DNA of 64,000 bases from Symbiodinium natans (lineage: Eukaryota; Sar; Dinophyceae; Suessiales; Symbiodiniaceae), in the NCBI GenBank assembly GCA_905221605.1, contig CAJNDS010002461.1, positions 1 to 64,000 of the forward strand, in the 5' to 3' direction. The stretch's first letter is position 1. Each line of letters opens with the position of its first letter. Under the pieces are notes generated by a model, which had not been told where the DNA came from, made no database searches, and worked only from the letters and a program-made list of their open reading frames with translations. Positions 30,540 to 42,231 of the stretch are shown piece after piece. Both the position numbers and the translations under genes were made by a program.

Positions 30540-32200
30540 TCATTCATGCACTTCGTTTCACTCGTGCTTATCACTTAAGAGAATTGAAAAATACTAAAGG
30601 GAGAGGATAGTGCACACTACTTTTTTTTCTTTTCGCCGACTTCGACTTGAACCAAGGTACTCCGGCAGGTTTTGGGGTTTTTGGTTTAGGGTGGAATGAA
30701 AACCCTACAAGCCCCCAAGCCCCTAAGCCCCGAACCCTAAATCCGAAACCAGAAACAGCCCTCAACCCCAAGTCCCAAAAACCGATTTGGGGTTTACGGT
30801 TTAGGGTCGAACCCCCTCATCCCACACCAAAACACGAAAGGAAAGTCCGGACTCAGAACTGTCAGTGGCCAGGCTGGTGCTTGGTTTTGTCAGCGTGCCC
30901 TACCTGTACCACCTGTCCCCCCGCTCCCTGCCAGCCCCACCCCCCGGCCGCACCCCCTCTGAACATCAGTGCCATGATCTAGCATTATCGGTTGCAGGGG
31001 TCCTCCCTGGTGAGTGTCTCATAATTGCCTGGTTTGGGGGGTGTACGAGGGCGGCAGCAAGCCTAAGACAATGAAGCAGACGCTCGAGTTTTTTCTACCG
31101 CAGCATTTGGAACACTTGCGTCGCCACCTTTGACCGCTCCGGGTTCCTTGGTTGTCCGACTGGCAGTCAGGCTTTCCGAGCTTGCACTGCGCCACCGGGG
31201 CCCTTCCTCCAGAGCGCCACAGGAACACCCCAAAACAAAAAACAAAGATCCCAACAACAAATCACGAACATGATCCGCTCACATGCGAGCTCTCCCTGAG
31301 CTCTTCTCTCTCTGTGGGAGCGCTTCTCTTTCTAAGCTTCGCCTCGCGCCAGCGCGGCGAAGGCCTTCTTCAGCTGCCGATCCTGGCAGGAAAGGGGGAG
31401 AAGGGGAGAAGCCGTTCACATTGTCCACATTTGTTCACAGAGCCTTGAACGAAGGGAAACGAAACACCAGTATGCTGTTGTCAACCCTGGTCTTGCACCA
31501 CTTGCGCCTCGGCATCGCTGCCATCCACCCATATCGACAAACATTCCTTCAAAAGCAACTGCACCTTCGCACTTCGTCGATATCCACTTCGGTGACCTTG
31601 GCTTCTTTCAAAAAACCTTTGAGGCTTGGGTGCTACACCTTATCATCCATGGCACGCAAACATTAAAGAACTCATGCTTGCACTCACGAGCCGTTCACCA
31701 AGAAGATCTTGAAAGCCAACCTGGGAGATCAATCTGTGTGAGCTCAAACAAAACAGATTAGCAAGCGACAGGGCTTTGATTCGATTCCTGCTTCGAGGCC
31801 TGTCTTGGAAACGCACCATGAAATTACGCTTCATTATTTATTTACGTCGGAGACTTCATGTTTTTGTTGGTAGTATCTGGCGATTGGCTTGTGTTTATGC
31901 AAAGAGATGGTGGATCGCTGCACGTTCCAACTTGAGAAGGGGCTACGAAAGCTAGGCACCGCAGGGGGGTGGCATGCAGGGAGTCGGCAGGACTTGGAGC
32001 CGCCGGCGCCACGATTGAGTCCATGTAGAGACTCAACCGGTTAGTCAGGTAAGATCGAAGACCCCTAAACTCGAAATCTGAAGCCCTAAACTCCTTCAGC
32101 CCCCTTGCTTCCCCCGCTGGAACCCCGTGTCGCAAACGAAGTTTAGGTACAGGGACGCTCTGTTCAGTACGACCTCTGCAAAGTACCACAGACCTTCAGA
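30540..32200. other. No gene recognised; scattered telomere-like tracts
   Basis: Imperfect CCCTAAA/TTTAGGG sequence at 30660-30830, then mixed single-copy DNA. A plus frame of 127 codons at 31283-31666 is open but has no recognisable features. Confidence 0.4.
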
Positions 32201-32204
32201 GCAT

Positions 32205-32390
32205 GGTGACTGTGGGGGGCGGGGGAGGACCTTGGGGAGGGGTGGGGGGGGACCTTGTGGGGGGAGGGGGGGGCCCCCCCCCCCCACTTATCCACCGCAA
32301 CACCTTAAAGGAGGGGGGGGGTCACCTTATCCTTCGAAGTGATGGTCAGGTGGGGGGGGGGGGGGGGGCCCCCCCCCCCCACCCCCACCT
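32205..32390. repeat. G-run/C-run palindromes
   Basis: Two places (near 32264-32287 and 32351-32381) have a long G run switching directly to a C run, giving near-perfect G/C hairpins, with related CACCTTA sequence around both. They may be real fold-backs or an assembly or PCR artefact. Confidence 0.75.
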
Positions 32391-33389
32391 TAAGTCTTGG
32401 GTTTCGGACCTGTTAAGGTGTGGAACCCTTTTTTTCCCTGGAAGCTTCTTAACAAGGTGAATACCAGTGCATGGGTAAACGACAACTCCCGCCAGCTCCA
32501 CAGAGCTAGCTTTCGTGACATATGTGGGTGAGTGCGCGCTCAGGCCAAGCGCTGGACAGACGCGCAATCACGTCCAGAGAACATCTCGCAAGGGAACTCC
32601 CGCAAAGGCCCAAGCCTCAGGAAACAAATCCTCCCACGTTCACCCCGACACTGCTCAGGAGATCTCAGGAGACGACGTGTACCCTGTCCAGGAATCCTGG
32701 TAGATTAAGCGTTGCACCAAGGCTCTCTTTTTCCGTTCCGACATCTCTGCCTTCGACAGTCTGCACCAGCTGAATGTGGGAACGCAGAAGCCCACACAGT
32801 AGTCGACCTCGAAAGCCCTGTCTGACCTTGCTGCAGCATCAGCAAGCATCAGCAAGCTGTGTACTGATCGGGAAGCAAACATAAGCAAACTGTGGAATCC
32901 AAACCAGGTCATGTTGACGGAGCACTGCACGCGGCATGTGCCTCAGCTTAGGAGCTCTCATGCAGGTGGATAAACACTTAAGGCACTGTGCAGCGCAAGA
33001 AACTCACCCAGGAGAAAGAAGAGCAACTTGTCGGTGAAGTGATTGCAGTTGTTCGTCCTTAGATCCCGCTTGTTTTGAAAGAGATCGTGCCATTTCTCTG
33101 AGAAGTCCCGCCCGCAAATAGGCGGGCATTCTCTCAAAACCTGGACCTCTTCGGCCCCAATCTGGCCTCCTCAAAACAGCTCCTCAGCCCGAGTGTAGAA
33201 ACCCTACTGTGGTCTAGGGCCACCCTGCAGATCTCCTGACTGCTCGCTCTGTTCTAGCTCTAGCACTGTCAAATCCTTGAACCATTTGCAGAGCATGCAA
33301 AGCAGACATCATACAGAGTCTGAAGGGTCATGAAACGCCGAGAAACTAAGCCACCACCACGCCGCCGGTGCCGGCGGGCAGGTGAAGCA

Positions 33390-33571
33390 TCTACAAGCAC
33401 TGAGCACTTGAGGGTCGGACAGGAGGTCATAGTGGCACTCATCATAACGCACAGAGTCTATGATCAGCCTCATCAGAGACTTTGCGTCAAGACTTGGAAA
33501 CAAGCAGCGCGCCATTGAGGGCACCTGATCAAGAAGCTGTTGATCTGCAGGCGCGACTTGGAAGTGTAGCC
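33390..33571 (-). CDS. Possible coding exon, unknown protein
   Basis: The minus strand encodes VAPADQQLLDQVPSMARC, then SLDAKSLMRLIIDSVRYDEC and HYDLLSDPQVLSAC, with an acceptor-like CTTCCAAG upstream. Balanced composition supports a real exon. No domain recognised. Confidence 0.45.
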
Positions 33572-34589
33572 CAGGAACCTGCGAGCAAGGGACGCCCAAC
33601 GACTACGCAGGACCACGCACAATGGCAAGCTGCTGTTGCGTCAACCCTATTACTATTTAGTGTTCTTCTTTGCCTCTTCTCTAAAGGTTGCCCGTACGCT
33701 GACTGCCTGGACGCATTAGAATTCAAGGTCTCTTGCACAAGCGCTGTCGTTGCCACGGTGAAACGTTTTGACATCGTAGGTCTCTCTGACACAAGAAACA
33801 TATTCTCAGGAGTGTGCCCTGGAGCGCACTGGTGGATAGACCTTCCAAGGTAAAACTCGCCTCGGCAGTACGTTGCTTGCATGACTCCTGCAACTGCTTT
33901 GCATTGAGAACCTGACGTGCTGCTTCTGGCCACTCCACCACGAGAGCCGTGTGCCAGATGGCCTGACAACTACAAGAGCAGTGCGAGAGCTGCGATAGCA
34001 CCATGGCTTCTTGGCGATGCTCAAAGTTGTACCGCCCACTGCAATGTTAGCTGCTGGTACACGTCGCAGCTACCTACAGGATAGGGTAGGCCTGCAGATC
34101 CATTCCAAGGAGCATCCGTGACCAGCGAGAGGCGAAGCCAAACGAGGCATCGTACATCCACAAGTGGACGGCGTACTCGTCATCCAGGCCGCACGCCTGC
34201 TCAGGTGTTTTTGTCCTGCTGGGTGCAGTAGTTATGAGTAGTGCTCAATTGTGCGAGCGACCCGAGCCTGACACGAAGACTCGCACCGCTCTTTCGGGGC
34301 AAGTGAGCTCACCGGGCTCGCCTCGCAGCATTCGCCACAGCAGACACAGCCAAAAGCCGAGCGGGCACATGAATGCATGAATGCCTCCCCCTCAGGCACA
34401 GGAGTATCCACCTGTCTGCTAGCGCGTGTCATCAAAAAGTTTGAGAAAAGGAGAGAAAAACACTGTCTGACGAGAACCAGGCAGAAGTCAGGAAGGAATC
34501 CAATGTCTCCACCTGCATGAATTCGCATTGGCACAGATTTAGCTGAGACGAGCGACTCCTTTTCGTCTGCAAGCTCCATTTTGCAGTGC

Positions 34590-34740
34590 TGGCACAACCC
34601 CACGAAACCCAATCCGAATAGAAATGGCTGGTCCGTCAACGCCGGAAACATGCAGTGACGACATCTCTCCATCTCTCAGGCTCTCTGACGCAAGTTTAAA
34701 CAATTCAACCAGCCTCTCATGATGACCAACCTTTGATTTC
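34590..34740 (-). CDS. Possible coding exon, unknown protein
   Basis: The minus-strand frame contains HHERLVELFKLASESLRDGE and SSLHVSGVDGPAISIRIGFR. An overlapping frame (34232-34672) is also open, but this one has the more protein-like composition. It may belong to the same minus-strand gene as the exon near 33.5 kb. Confidence 0.4.
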
Positions 34741-34759
34741 CTATCTTTCCCGTGCTGAA

Positions 34760-35500
34760 GGTCCTCAAGGATTGGTTGGCTATGATGGATTGAACAGGAT
34801 GCGTTCCGGGCCTGGCTATTGCAATCCCGAAAATCGCAATATCGCAATCAGCAGATTGGATGTTCGTTCTGACAACTTCTGCCAATGGCGGATCAACTCA
34901 CAAAACCCACGAAATCTTCAGCCCATGTACTTTCGAACTCTCGGGCAAAGAACCTATTTCTCTCTTGGCCGCGCAGCTATCAAAACTCAAGCTCGCACCA
35001 TTGGACACCACGTACTCCTGATCTAACGGTCGTTTGCATCCGACTGCTTTAACGGTAAGGGTCTATATGACGTCCGCACGAATCACGAGCGCGACCCAAG
35101 CACGCCTGGGGCAGCAGATGGGAAAGGTAGACTGAGATGTGCGCTGATTTCAACGAGATGTGAGTGCGCTTGTTTACAGAGACCTGATAAGTTTGAGAGC
35201 GGTGACGCGCACGTTCTGCTTTTGAATGTGTGAACAACTTTGGGGAGCCTTTTTGCCGGAATGGCTTGGAATCGAATGGAAATACCGTGCTCGTGCGGAT
35301 CTATGGGTTCGCTTCTGCAAGGGCTTGTATCTCAGGCCGCACATGGAGGCACCGCGCTGGAATGCTGCAGTAAACGTACCATGCAACATACACTCGGCAT
35401 GCATCTCGGATCATTTTTGCGACGTGGCGTCTGCTAATTCGCCTCGGCTTCCTGCCGAGAAGCGTCTGGAACAAGCAGGAGCTGCAAACCGATGCCGTGG
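34760..35500. other. No gene recognised
   Basis: Single-copy DNA. A plus frame at 35226-35609 is open for 127 codons but lacks motifs and runs into the tandem duplication. Confidence 0.35.
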
Positions 35501-35943
35501 AGCCCCTGTGCATTTAGGACGCGCGGGAAAATGCATTTGCGGTCTGCCGCGCGGGAAAATGCATCCGGAGAGTGTCGTGTGCTGGAAAGGAACCAAAACC
35601 TCGTTCTAGACCTCGCCGCCTTCGTGGCGCCCTTAGCCCAGCACCCCTAGACCGACGCGCGGAGACTGGAAAACGACCCAAAACCTCGCCCCTGAGCTTT
35701 AGACCCTGTACCCTCGGCCCCGCCCCGCAGCCCCTGTGCATTTAGGACGCGCGGGAAAATGCATTTGCGGTCTGCCGCGCGGGAAAATGCATCCGGAGAG
35801 TGTCGTGAGCTGGAAAGGAAGCAAAACTTCGTTCTAGACCTCGCGCCTTCGTGGCGCCCTTAGCCCAGCACCCCTAGACGGACGCGCGGAGACTGGAAAG
35901 GACCCTCGCCCCTGATCGGAACCCTAGACCCTGTACCTCCTCC
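35501..35943 (+). repeat. Tandem duplication, two units of about 228 bp
   Basis: Unit 1 (35501-35728) and unit 2 (35729-35943) share GGACGCGCGGGAAAATGCAT twice per unit, CCGGAGAGTGTCGTG and TTCTAGACCTCGC. Each unit thus holds an internal repeat of GCGCGGGAAAATGCAT. Confidence 0.9.
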
Positions 35944-36142
35944 CCCCCCTCCCCCCCTCCCCCCCTTCCCCCCTCCCCCCCCGCCCCCCCCCTCCCCCCC
36001 TCTCCCCCCCCCTCCCCCCCCCTCCCCCCCCCTCCCCCCCCCCCCCCGCCCCCACCTCCCTCCCCTCACCCCCTCCCCCCCCCCTCTTCCCCCCAACCCC
36101 CCCTCCCCCCCTCCACCCCCCCAGCCCCCCCCCCTCTCCCGC
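35936..36142 (+). repeat. C-rich tract
   Basis: About 200 bases of C runs with single T interruptions, right after the tandem duplication. Gly-rich and Pro-rich frames are artefacts. Confidence 0.95.
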
Positions 36143-36470
36143 TGCCCTTCCTCCCCTTTTTTTGCGAAACCCTCTTTCCTCCTTTCCTGTCGTGGGGCCG
36201 GCCCGAATGTTGAGGCGGCGCGCGCAAGCGTTTACAATTAGATGATCTGGCCCCTCGCACTGACCGTGATCTTCTGATGTCCGCTCTGGATGCCCAGCAC
36301 CCCAGCTTCACGCTTTGTTCATGGTGAACGCGGCAGAGTTTTGCAGAAGCCTTGCCAGTTCTCTGTGTTCAACGGCGTCGTTTGTCGTGCAGAGTAGCGC
36401 AAAGTCGGCTGCTTGCAAGAGTGACATTACTAATTGCGCATGTCCTCACCACTGACCTAAACCCGCACCC

Positions 36471-36683
36471 TCAGCAAACGGCGCTTTGCAACCTCAAGAT
36501 TGAAACGAAGGGTACTCGGCCATGCATTTTCGAAAGAGACAACAAAACAATGGCGTCCTGTTCTGCTTGTCTTGATGACATCGAGGACGCATCACTCCAA
36601 AAAAGGCTACACGTTTTTCGCAGAGCACTGATGTCCAGTTGCCACATGCCTTTTTGTGAATTTGCGCTGGCATCATGATCTGC
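36471..36683 (-). CDS. Possible coding exon, unknown protein
   Basis: The minus strand reads MADHDASANSQKGMWQLD, SALRKTCSLFWSDASSMSS and IVLLSLSKMHGRVPFVSIL. Composition suggests translation, but splice sites are not clear and no domain is recognised. Confidence 0.3.
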   Translation of the reverse strand, partial: ADHDASANSQKGMWQLDISALRKTCSLFWSDASSMSSRQAEQDAIVLLSLSKMHGRVPFVSILRLQSAVC

Positions 36684-37864
36684 CATCTTGCGTAAAAATA
36701 AATACATTGGACAAAGGAAACGCTGTTTGATAGGCAAGGTTGCACACATGTATGCACACATTGTAGACCAACTCCGTCTGAGCCCCGTTTCACTCGACTG
36801 CATGCAATGCTCCGCGTGTATCGTGAGCGCTGCTCCCGAAAACCCGGGGCAGCAGGCTGGAGAAACAGATGCTGTCTGATTGCACCCTGTTCAATTATGA
36901 AACGATCACGCTCTCCATATTCTAACTATCCTAAACAAGTTGGTCCGCACGAGGTGACACAAACGAGCACATGATCTGAATCACATATTTCTGTCACTCG
37001 CATGGACACAGAGCCATGACACCAACTCACTGCTTGGGCTCAAGCAGGCCGTAAGAATGCTTCCAGCGACTCCAGGTAGCAAGCCATCATACGGTCGCAG
37101 CCAGTAAGAGTAAAGAACCCACCAGTTTGACAAGAAGCGTTTATCGTGGCGGTTGTGAGAGCTGAAGTATCTGCAGTCTGCATACATGAATTGTGCCATA
37201 AACCTCATGCGCAACCAACTCTTCAAGATGGGTGCTCACGATTTGATGCCTCGGACCCACCGTTCGTTCTCTCTTGAAGCCACCACGGCAACTGCTGAGC
37301 TGTGGTAAGACACAGCATGTGTGCAAAGGTACAACACTGCCGTGGCACGCGGCGTTATATACAAAGACACTCCATGCGACAAAATGCACAACACCGAATC
37401 TCAACCCCCAAGCGCACGCAGGAGAAAACAGGAAAGCTGGGCAACGGAAGTCCTGCCAATGCATGTGGAAGGGGACTGCTTACTAGGTGTCGGGCGTGTT
37501 GCAGGGGGGGATGGATTTGATTCGTGGCGATCGGAGTGACTGAGACCCTTTTCCATGAATATCAGCAACCTGATCCCTCCATCGGCCAGCCGCCAGTGTA
37601 AGCCACCCTTCGAATCAGGCCTCTGCGTATTCAACCTGCACTTCTCAACACGCCTTCCAAGGCTCCCAGATCCCCAACTCCCGGCAGTGCAACACATGGC
37701 CCTTCACTCGTTCTTCTGGGCATCCAACCTTTTTGCCACACAAATTGGCGGTCGATTAAGCGCACGTACTTTTGGCGTGCCCAGTCTATTTCAAGACTCA
37801 TCCAGCTTTTAAAGGAGTTCCCCAAATGGCACGTTGACTTTGTGACGCCTTTTCTTGGGCGGCA

Positions 37865-38730
37865 CCTATTTTGATGCATCCAGTCTCGAATGGTCTAGGG
37901 GAATGCAAGGAACGTCTCCAAGGAAGACCAGCATCTCTTTCCAGTGGTTCGAAGTTGGATGCTTCTAAGTCTAGACATAGCTTGCACTAGTTTTGCGATC
38001 TTGGCACTTCGTGCACTGGACCAACGTGTCAGGCAATGCGGTGTGCCTGGGCAATGCTGGGATCAGTTGTATCCGAAGTTTGGACTCAGGGTTCAAACAC
38101 TCCAGACAGCCAGACAGCTGCATGATTCGAAGTATCAGGTATGCTGTTGCCATACCCCAAGGTGGGGCCCCCAATCCCCGGAGTTCCCGAATACGCCAAG
38201 CAAGAACCTCCATACATGACCTTTGTATTCCCGACAGCCTGCCCATCACAACTGCGAAGGCCCAAGGACCAGCCTCATCGCCTCAGCTGCTTTCAGAGAC
38301 TCGCTGAGCAACCTGCTCCTATCGAGAGGATGCATCGTTCATCTCACAGGATCACCGTCATCACAAGTAGGGTCGGTGTCAGCATGCAGTTGCATCTGAT
38401 CTCGAGGCCTACTCCAAAGAACGGGCGATTCAGGGCGGGGCTGAAGTATCTTGGGCCGTGATTTCTCTTGGCAGATAGGCTTGGGAAGGGGGCAACATGC
38501 TCTTGCTCCTGAGAGTTTAGTAAGTGCGGCCATGCTCAGCTGTGTGTTTGAATTGTCGGCTGTTCAGCAAGGGAGGGAAGGGATCAAAGCCCCACTAGTC
38601 TCATAGCTGAAAGAAGGATCAGTAGTTGTTGAATCTCAAGAACACGCGTCCTGAGGGAAGATCTGTAAGAATGCTCACAACATCACGCTTCAACATGGGA
38701 TTCAGAGGCCAGGTTGAAGTGCAGTGGCAG
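37865..38730 (+). repeat. Segmental duplication A, copy 1
   Basis: Collinear with 54718-55700. Shared anchors: GCATCCAGTCTCGAATGGTC, GGAATGCAAGGAACGTCTCC, GTGGGGCCCCCAATCCCCGG and AGGCCTACTCCA. Copy 2 has extra sequence around 54815 and 54925. Confidence 0.9.
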
Positions 38731-38744
38731 CGGTACATCTAGTG

Positions 38745-38945
38745 TTTGGTCTCCGTGTCTTTGAGGGAAATTTTGTTGAAAGCACGGCTCTCGCATCTCA
38801 TCAATTCAGGGCTGGACCCCTCTGAACACCCAGTGACGAAACCCAATTCTTCATTGCGTGCAATTGCAAATGTATATGATGAACCCAATGCGTCACCCTT
38901 TCATCCCCACTGCCAACACACAACTTGCCACCTTCTTCCACTCCT
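38745..38945 (+). repeat. Third copy of the start of duplication B
   Basis: Nearly identical to 12285-12485 (GAAAGCACGGCTCTCGCATC, CCAATTCTTCATTGCGTGCA) and similar to 55735-55860. It directly follows duplication A copy 1, so A and the start of B are adjacent here as well as at 54.7-55.9 kb. Confidence 0.85.
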
Positions 38946-39255
38946 CAACGAAGCAAGTGTCTGTGCTGGAGAGCTGTAGCTGCGGGCGCAAGGATTTCAG
39001 GGTTTTGGCTTTAGGGGCTTCAGCCTGGGTATTCGAGATGGTCGGTTCTTCGAACGAAGGTTTCTGAGACGCACTGATAACATGACAGGGTATTTGAAAG
39101 GGACCTGCATCTAAACAGCTGACCATATACCCGCTCAGGGATGCCTAAACCCCAAACGCCGCCCTGAGCCCTGAGCACTAAATCCTAAACGCTACGTAAA
39201 CCCTAAACCCTAAACCCTAAACCCTAAACGACGAGACCCACGTCCGTCAAAGAGC

Positions 39256-39304
39256 CTGTCGTGTCACGGTCGAGCCGACCGACCGGATGATACCTTCCCC
39301 AAAT
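39256..39304 (-). CDS. Exon with RsuA/RluB-type pseudouridine synthase signature
   Basis: A 49-nt minus-strand island between CCCTAAA and TTTAGGG tracts encodes IWGRYHPVGRLDRDTTG. GRLDxDTxG preceded by PVG is the catalytic signature of the RsuA/RluB/RluE family, which converts uridine to pseudouridine in rRNA; the Asp of GRLD is the nucleophile in that family. The acceptor side is CCTAAG. The 3' border would need a GC donor (ACAG then GCTCTT). I did not find the expected following LLLxTNDG exon nearby, so the gene may be incomplete or have distant exons. Confidence 0.45.
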
Positions 39305-39305
39305 C

Positions 39306-39362
39306 TTAGGGTTTAGGGTACGGTTTAGGGTTTAGGGTTTAGGGTTTAGGGTTTAGGGTTTG
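39306..39362 (+). repeat. TTTAGGG tract
   Basis: About seven heptamers right of the 39256-39304 exon. A CCCTAAA tract (39196-39230) lies on its other side, so the exon sits between opposite repeat orientations. Confidence 0.9.
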
Positions 39363-39574
39363 GGGTACATGGTCTATTAGTATGGGCCCTTGCAAAGGGG
39401 ACCCCGTATATACCCCTTGTGTACCCTATACAACCCGAGGGCCCATACCTCAGAACCCTTTAACGAAGGTACAGGCCCATATTCAGGGACCACGTAACTA
39501 CTCTGAGACCAAAAAAGGGTGTGAAACCCTAGGCGTTTTAGGGTGCCATCGTAGACCCTGAACAGGGAGAGACC

Positions 39575-39733
39575 ATGGGGACACGCAAGAGCCTTCCAAT
39601 GGATCACGACCACGTCTCAAAGACAGCCAGAGCCCAGAAGTCCAACAGCGCACGAGCGCTTCGCATGTTGAGGAAAAAACGGACGTCCAAAAGCGACCAC
39701 AGCTCAGCATTTGAGGGACCCAGAAGCCCAAAG
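39575..39733 (+). CDS. Possible plus-strand first exon
   Basis: The ATG frame MGTRKSLPMDHDHVSKTAR ends ...EGPRSPK at a good donor (CCAAAG then GTGAGG). The peptide is basic and Ser-rich. It may link to the plus-strand exon at 40261-40343. Confidence 0.35.
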
Positions 39734-40260
39734 GTGAGGACAGTTTCGCATTTCGTTAGAGTTCTGAGGACGCCGGTTTAGGGTTTAGGTTTTAATGGTA
39801 CATACTTGGCCTTGAAGGGGTTCCTATATAGCCTTAAGGCCCAAGCGTATCCTAAATCCTAAACCCTAAAACCCCATGGTACGCAGAGCCTGAGGGTTCA
39901 TAAGGGAGCCCTGGGAGAGGGCGGGGATGTGGCCTTTCTCGGGTTTTTACGGGAACGTACTGCCTTAAACCCTAAACCCTAAGAGCCCTGAACCCCTAAA
40001 CCCCTAAATCTTAAGCTCCAAACTCCGATGGTACCTTAGGCCTAAACCCGAAAACCTAAACCCTAAACCCGGGAGGAAATCGGAGCCGGTGTGCTCTCAC
40101 GGGTCAAGTTTGGGTTAAGGGTTGAAGGTTCGGCTCCGGGGGTTTTTAGGGTTCAAGGCCCTAGGCCTGCTTTTGGCTTTAAGGTTTAGGGTTCAGGGTT
40201 TAGGGTTTAGGGTTCAGGGTTTATAGGGCTCAGGAATGTTAAACATCCCTTGATCCCAAG

Positions 40261-40343
40261 TAACCAACTGTCCACACTTCTCGCTGGCTGGCCTGATCAC
40301 TTTGACTTCCAGCCACATGCACACACCCCCGCCTATGACCCAG
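40261..40343 (+). CDS. Plus-strand exon, unknown protein
   Basis: An 83-nt island bounded by a possible acceptor (TCCCAAG) and a textbook donor (CCCAG then GTAAGT). One frame reads NQLSTLLAGWPDHFDFQPH and AHTPAYDP; the reverse strand is interrupted by stops. Good evidence of coding, no family recognised. Confidence 0.5.
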
Positions 40344-40844
40344 GTAAGTAGCAAAGGTTCTGGGGTTTGGGGTATAGGGTTTAGGGTTCAGGGTTTAGGG
40401 TGTAGGGTGCAGGGTTTAAGGGTTTAGGGTTTAGGTTTGGGGTTTTGGAGTTGGTGTAGGTTGGGCTGTGGGGAATGTAACCCCCAGCCCTCAGGTTCCG
40501 CCAAGAGCCTGGCTGTTGCAGCGACAACCACGGCCTGCATGCAGCTCAAGAAACAAAGGCCGTTTGAAGAAGGACTGATCCATCAAATGTTACTAAACTT
40601 TTTACTTGCCCAAACATGTCTATCATGGGGGGCACCGGGTGGATGATGAGTGCCGCGCGACTTGCTCGCAAGTTGCTGGTTGGGTGTTCTGAGTAATGAC
40701 ACCGCAAGCCGAATCGTCGGCCCCGCAACTCCCTGTAAGAAGAACACCAGTTGCTTCAGATGCTTCCGGAGGTTGAAAAAAACTTCTCCATGACCAAAAA
40801 TACATAAAAGTACATGTACATGTACCTGTCTGGACCTGCTTCTT

Positions 40845-40972
40845 TCAATATGGGGGGGGGGTCTACGATATTAGGTACCTTGTTGGGGTCCTTACGACAA
40901 GGAGATCCTATACTATTTTGGGGGTTGTCGAGGTTCCCTACTTTCGTAAACCCCCACATACCCACTTCATGG
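40845..40972. repeat. Fold-back element with TATGGGGG/CCCCCACATA ends
   Basis: About 125 bp starting TATGGGGGGG and ending ACCCCCACATA, with internal complementarity (GGGTCTACGA against TTCGTAAACCC). It lies between exon-like islands. Confidence 0.5.
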
Positions 40973-41013
40973 CGTCATCATTTCTCCGCCATGTCCTTCA
41001 CACGCCTTCAAGC

Positions 41014-41110
41014 CAGCACTGCGGCGAGTGGCTGGGTGCCCTTCTCCAGCACATCAATACAGGTGCCATTGTGCAACACGAGGCGCAGTGCCAGGGGTGA
41101 GCAGGGAAAC
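41014..41110 (-). CDS. Exon, unknown protein
   Basis: Begins after the acceptor GAGCCCAG. The frame reads FPCSPLALRLVLHNGTCID and then VLEKGTQPLAAVLA. GCCCAG as acceptor recurs in several neighbouring exons on this strand. The downstream border is uncertain. Confidence 0.45.
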
Positions 41111-41266
41111 CTGGGCTCTTGTTGAGGAATTCTGAGTGGAGCTTACCACAAGAAGAGTTGCAGAGCAACTTAAATATGGTGCCCGTCATATGGCTTCCTA
41201 AATTGAGCTACCAGAGTTTTGGGGGTTACCCTGGTGATGGAAGCTGAACTTGAGTTTCTTAGCAAC

Positions 41267-41333
41267 CCAGATGCGCGGCAGCAAGGTCTTCGACAAGTGT
41301 CCGCGTCAGCATCTTGCCTGTGTCCACCGTCAC
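41267..41333 (-). CDS. Exon, unknown protein
   Basis: 67 nt between acceptor GCCCCAG and donor CTGG-GTTGCT. It encodes VTVDTGKMLTRTLVEDLAAA, clearly protein-like. Joining straight from the 41416-41447 exon would hit a stop, so an exon or a border is still missing. Confidence 0.5.
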
Positions 41334-41415
41334 CTGGGGCATTAGCTTCACCTAAGGCCCCTCTGGCAGCTAGGGTTTAGAACGGTGCGCGTGAAAACCG
41401 GTGTCACTACCTTAC

Positions 41416-41447
41416 TTCTGCCGCATGCCCTGCTTGCCCAACTTGCT
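41416..41447 (-). CDS. Mini-exon, unknown protein
   Basis: 32 nt between acceptor CCCCAG and donor GAA-GTAAGG, encoding SKLGKQGMRQ. It is in phase with the exon at 41557-41649, which ends at a codon boundary. Confidence 0.4.
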
Positions 41448-41556
41448 CTGGGGACGCGAGGACCGATATGTGCCCCCTTGGGCTCCTTCTACAAAATAGA
41501 AGCCTTTCCTCCACCCCTCCCCCCGCCCCCAAAAAGTAGCCCCATTCGGGACGAAC

Positions 41557-41649
41557 CTGCGCAAACTGCCGACCATCCATCGTGCGTGCCCTGATGACCG
41601 CAGTGGAGTTGTCGGAGTTCTCCACCTCCAGCTGCACGACAATTGTGTC
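41557..41649 (-). CDS. Exon, unknown protein
   Basis: 93 nt (31 whole codons) between acceptor ACCCAG and donor GCGCAG-GTTCG. It reads DTIVVQLEVENSDNSTAVIR and then ARTMDGRQFAQ. The alternating hydrophobic pattern suggests beta strands. Family not recognised. Confidence 0.6.
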
Positions 41650-42231
41650 CTGGGTTCAGGGTCGACTTAGGGCTTTAGGGTTCTGGGATTAGGGTTTAGG
41701 GTTTAGGGTTCAGGGTCGATTTAGGGCTTGAGGGTTCTGGGTTTAGTGTTCTCTGTGAACTCTGATTTGTGCGTCGGGCTTCAAGGTCTACCCATGACTT
41801 CGTCAGCCGAAACCCATGCATGAAAAAACCCATACAGTAGATGTATATACTTAATTGTCTACTTCTTTTGCTTATTTATACTTATAAGCATCTTATATGT
41901 AGATGTATATTTATCGATGCATAGTTAAATGCATCTTGGAATTTCGATATGTTTCTTCATGCGGGTCTGTACGTGTGTATAGTTCAGACCAGTGACAATT
42001 GATATTTACTTCTTGCTACTGTATTGTAGACTTAAGACCTACGAATCATATCGTGCAATTGCAGAGTTATATCGAATCATGGGGGAGGTGACCAAATATG
42101 TGTATGCATATCTATATACATATACATACATATATACAGGTTTCCTGAGAAGGGACACCCACACCACAGCCGTGTTTTGGAAAAACTCGCTAGCCTGCCC
42201 TGGGCCCCGCGGCCGGGAAGGACTGCCGCTC

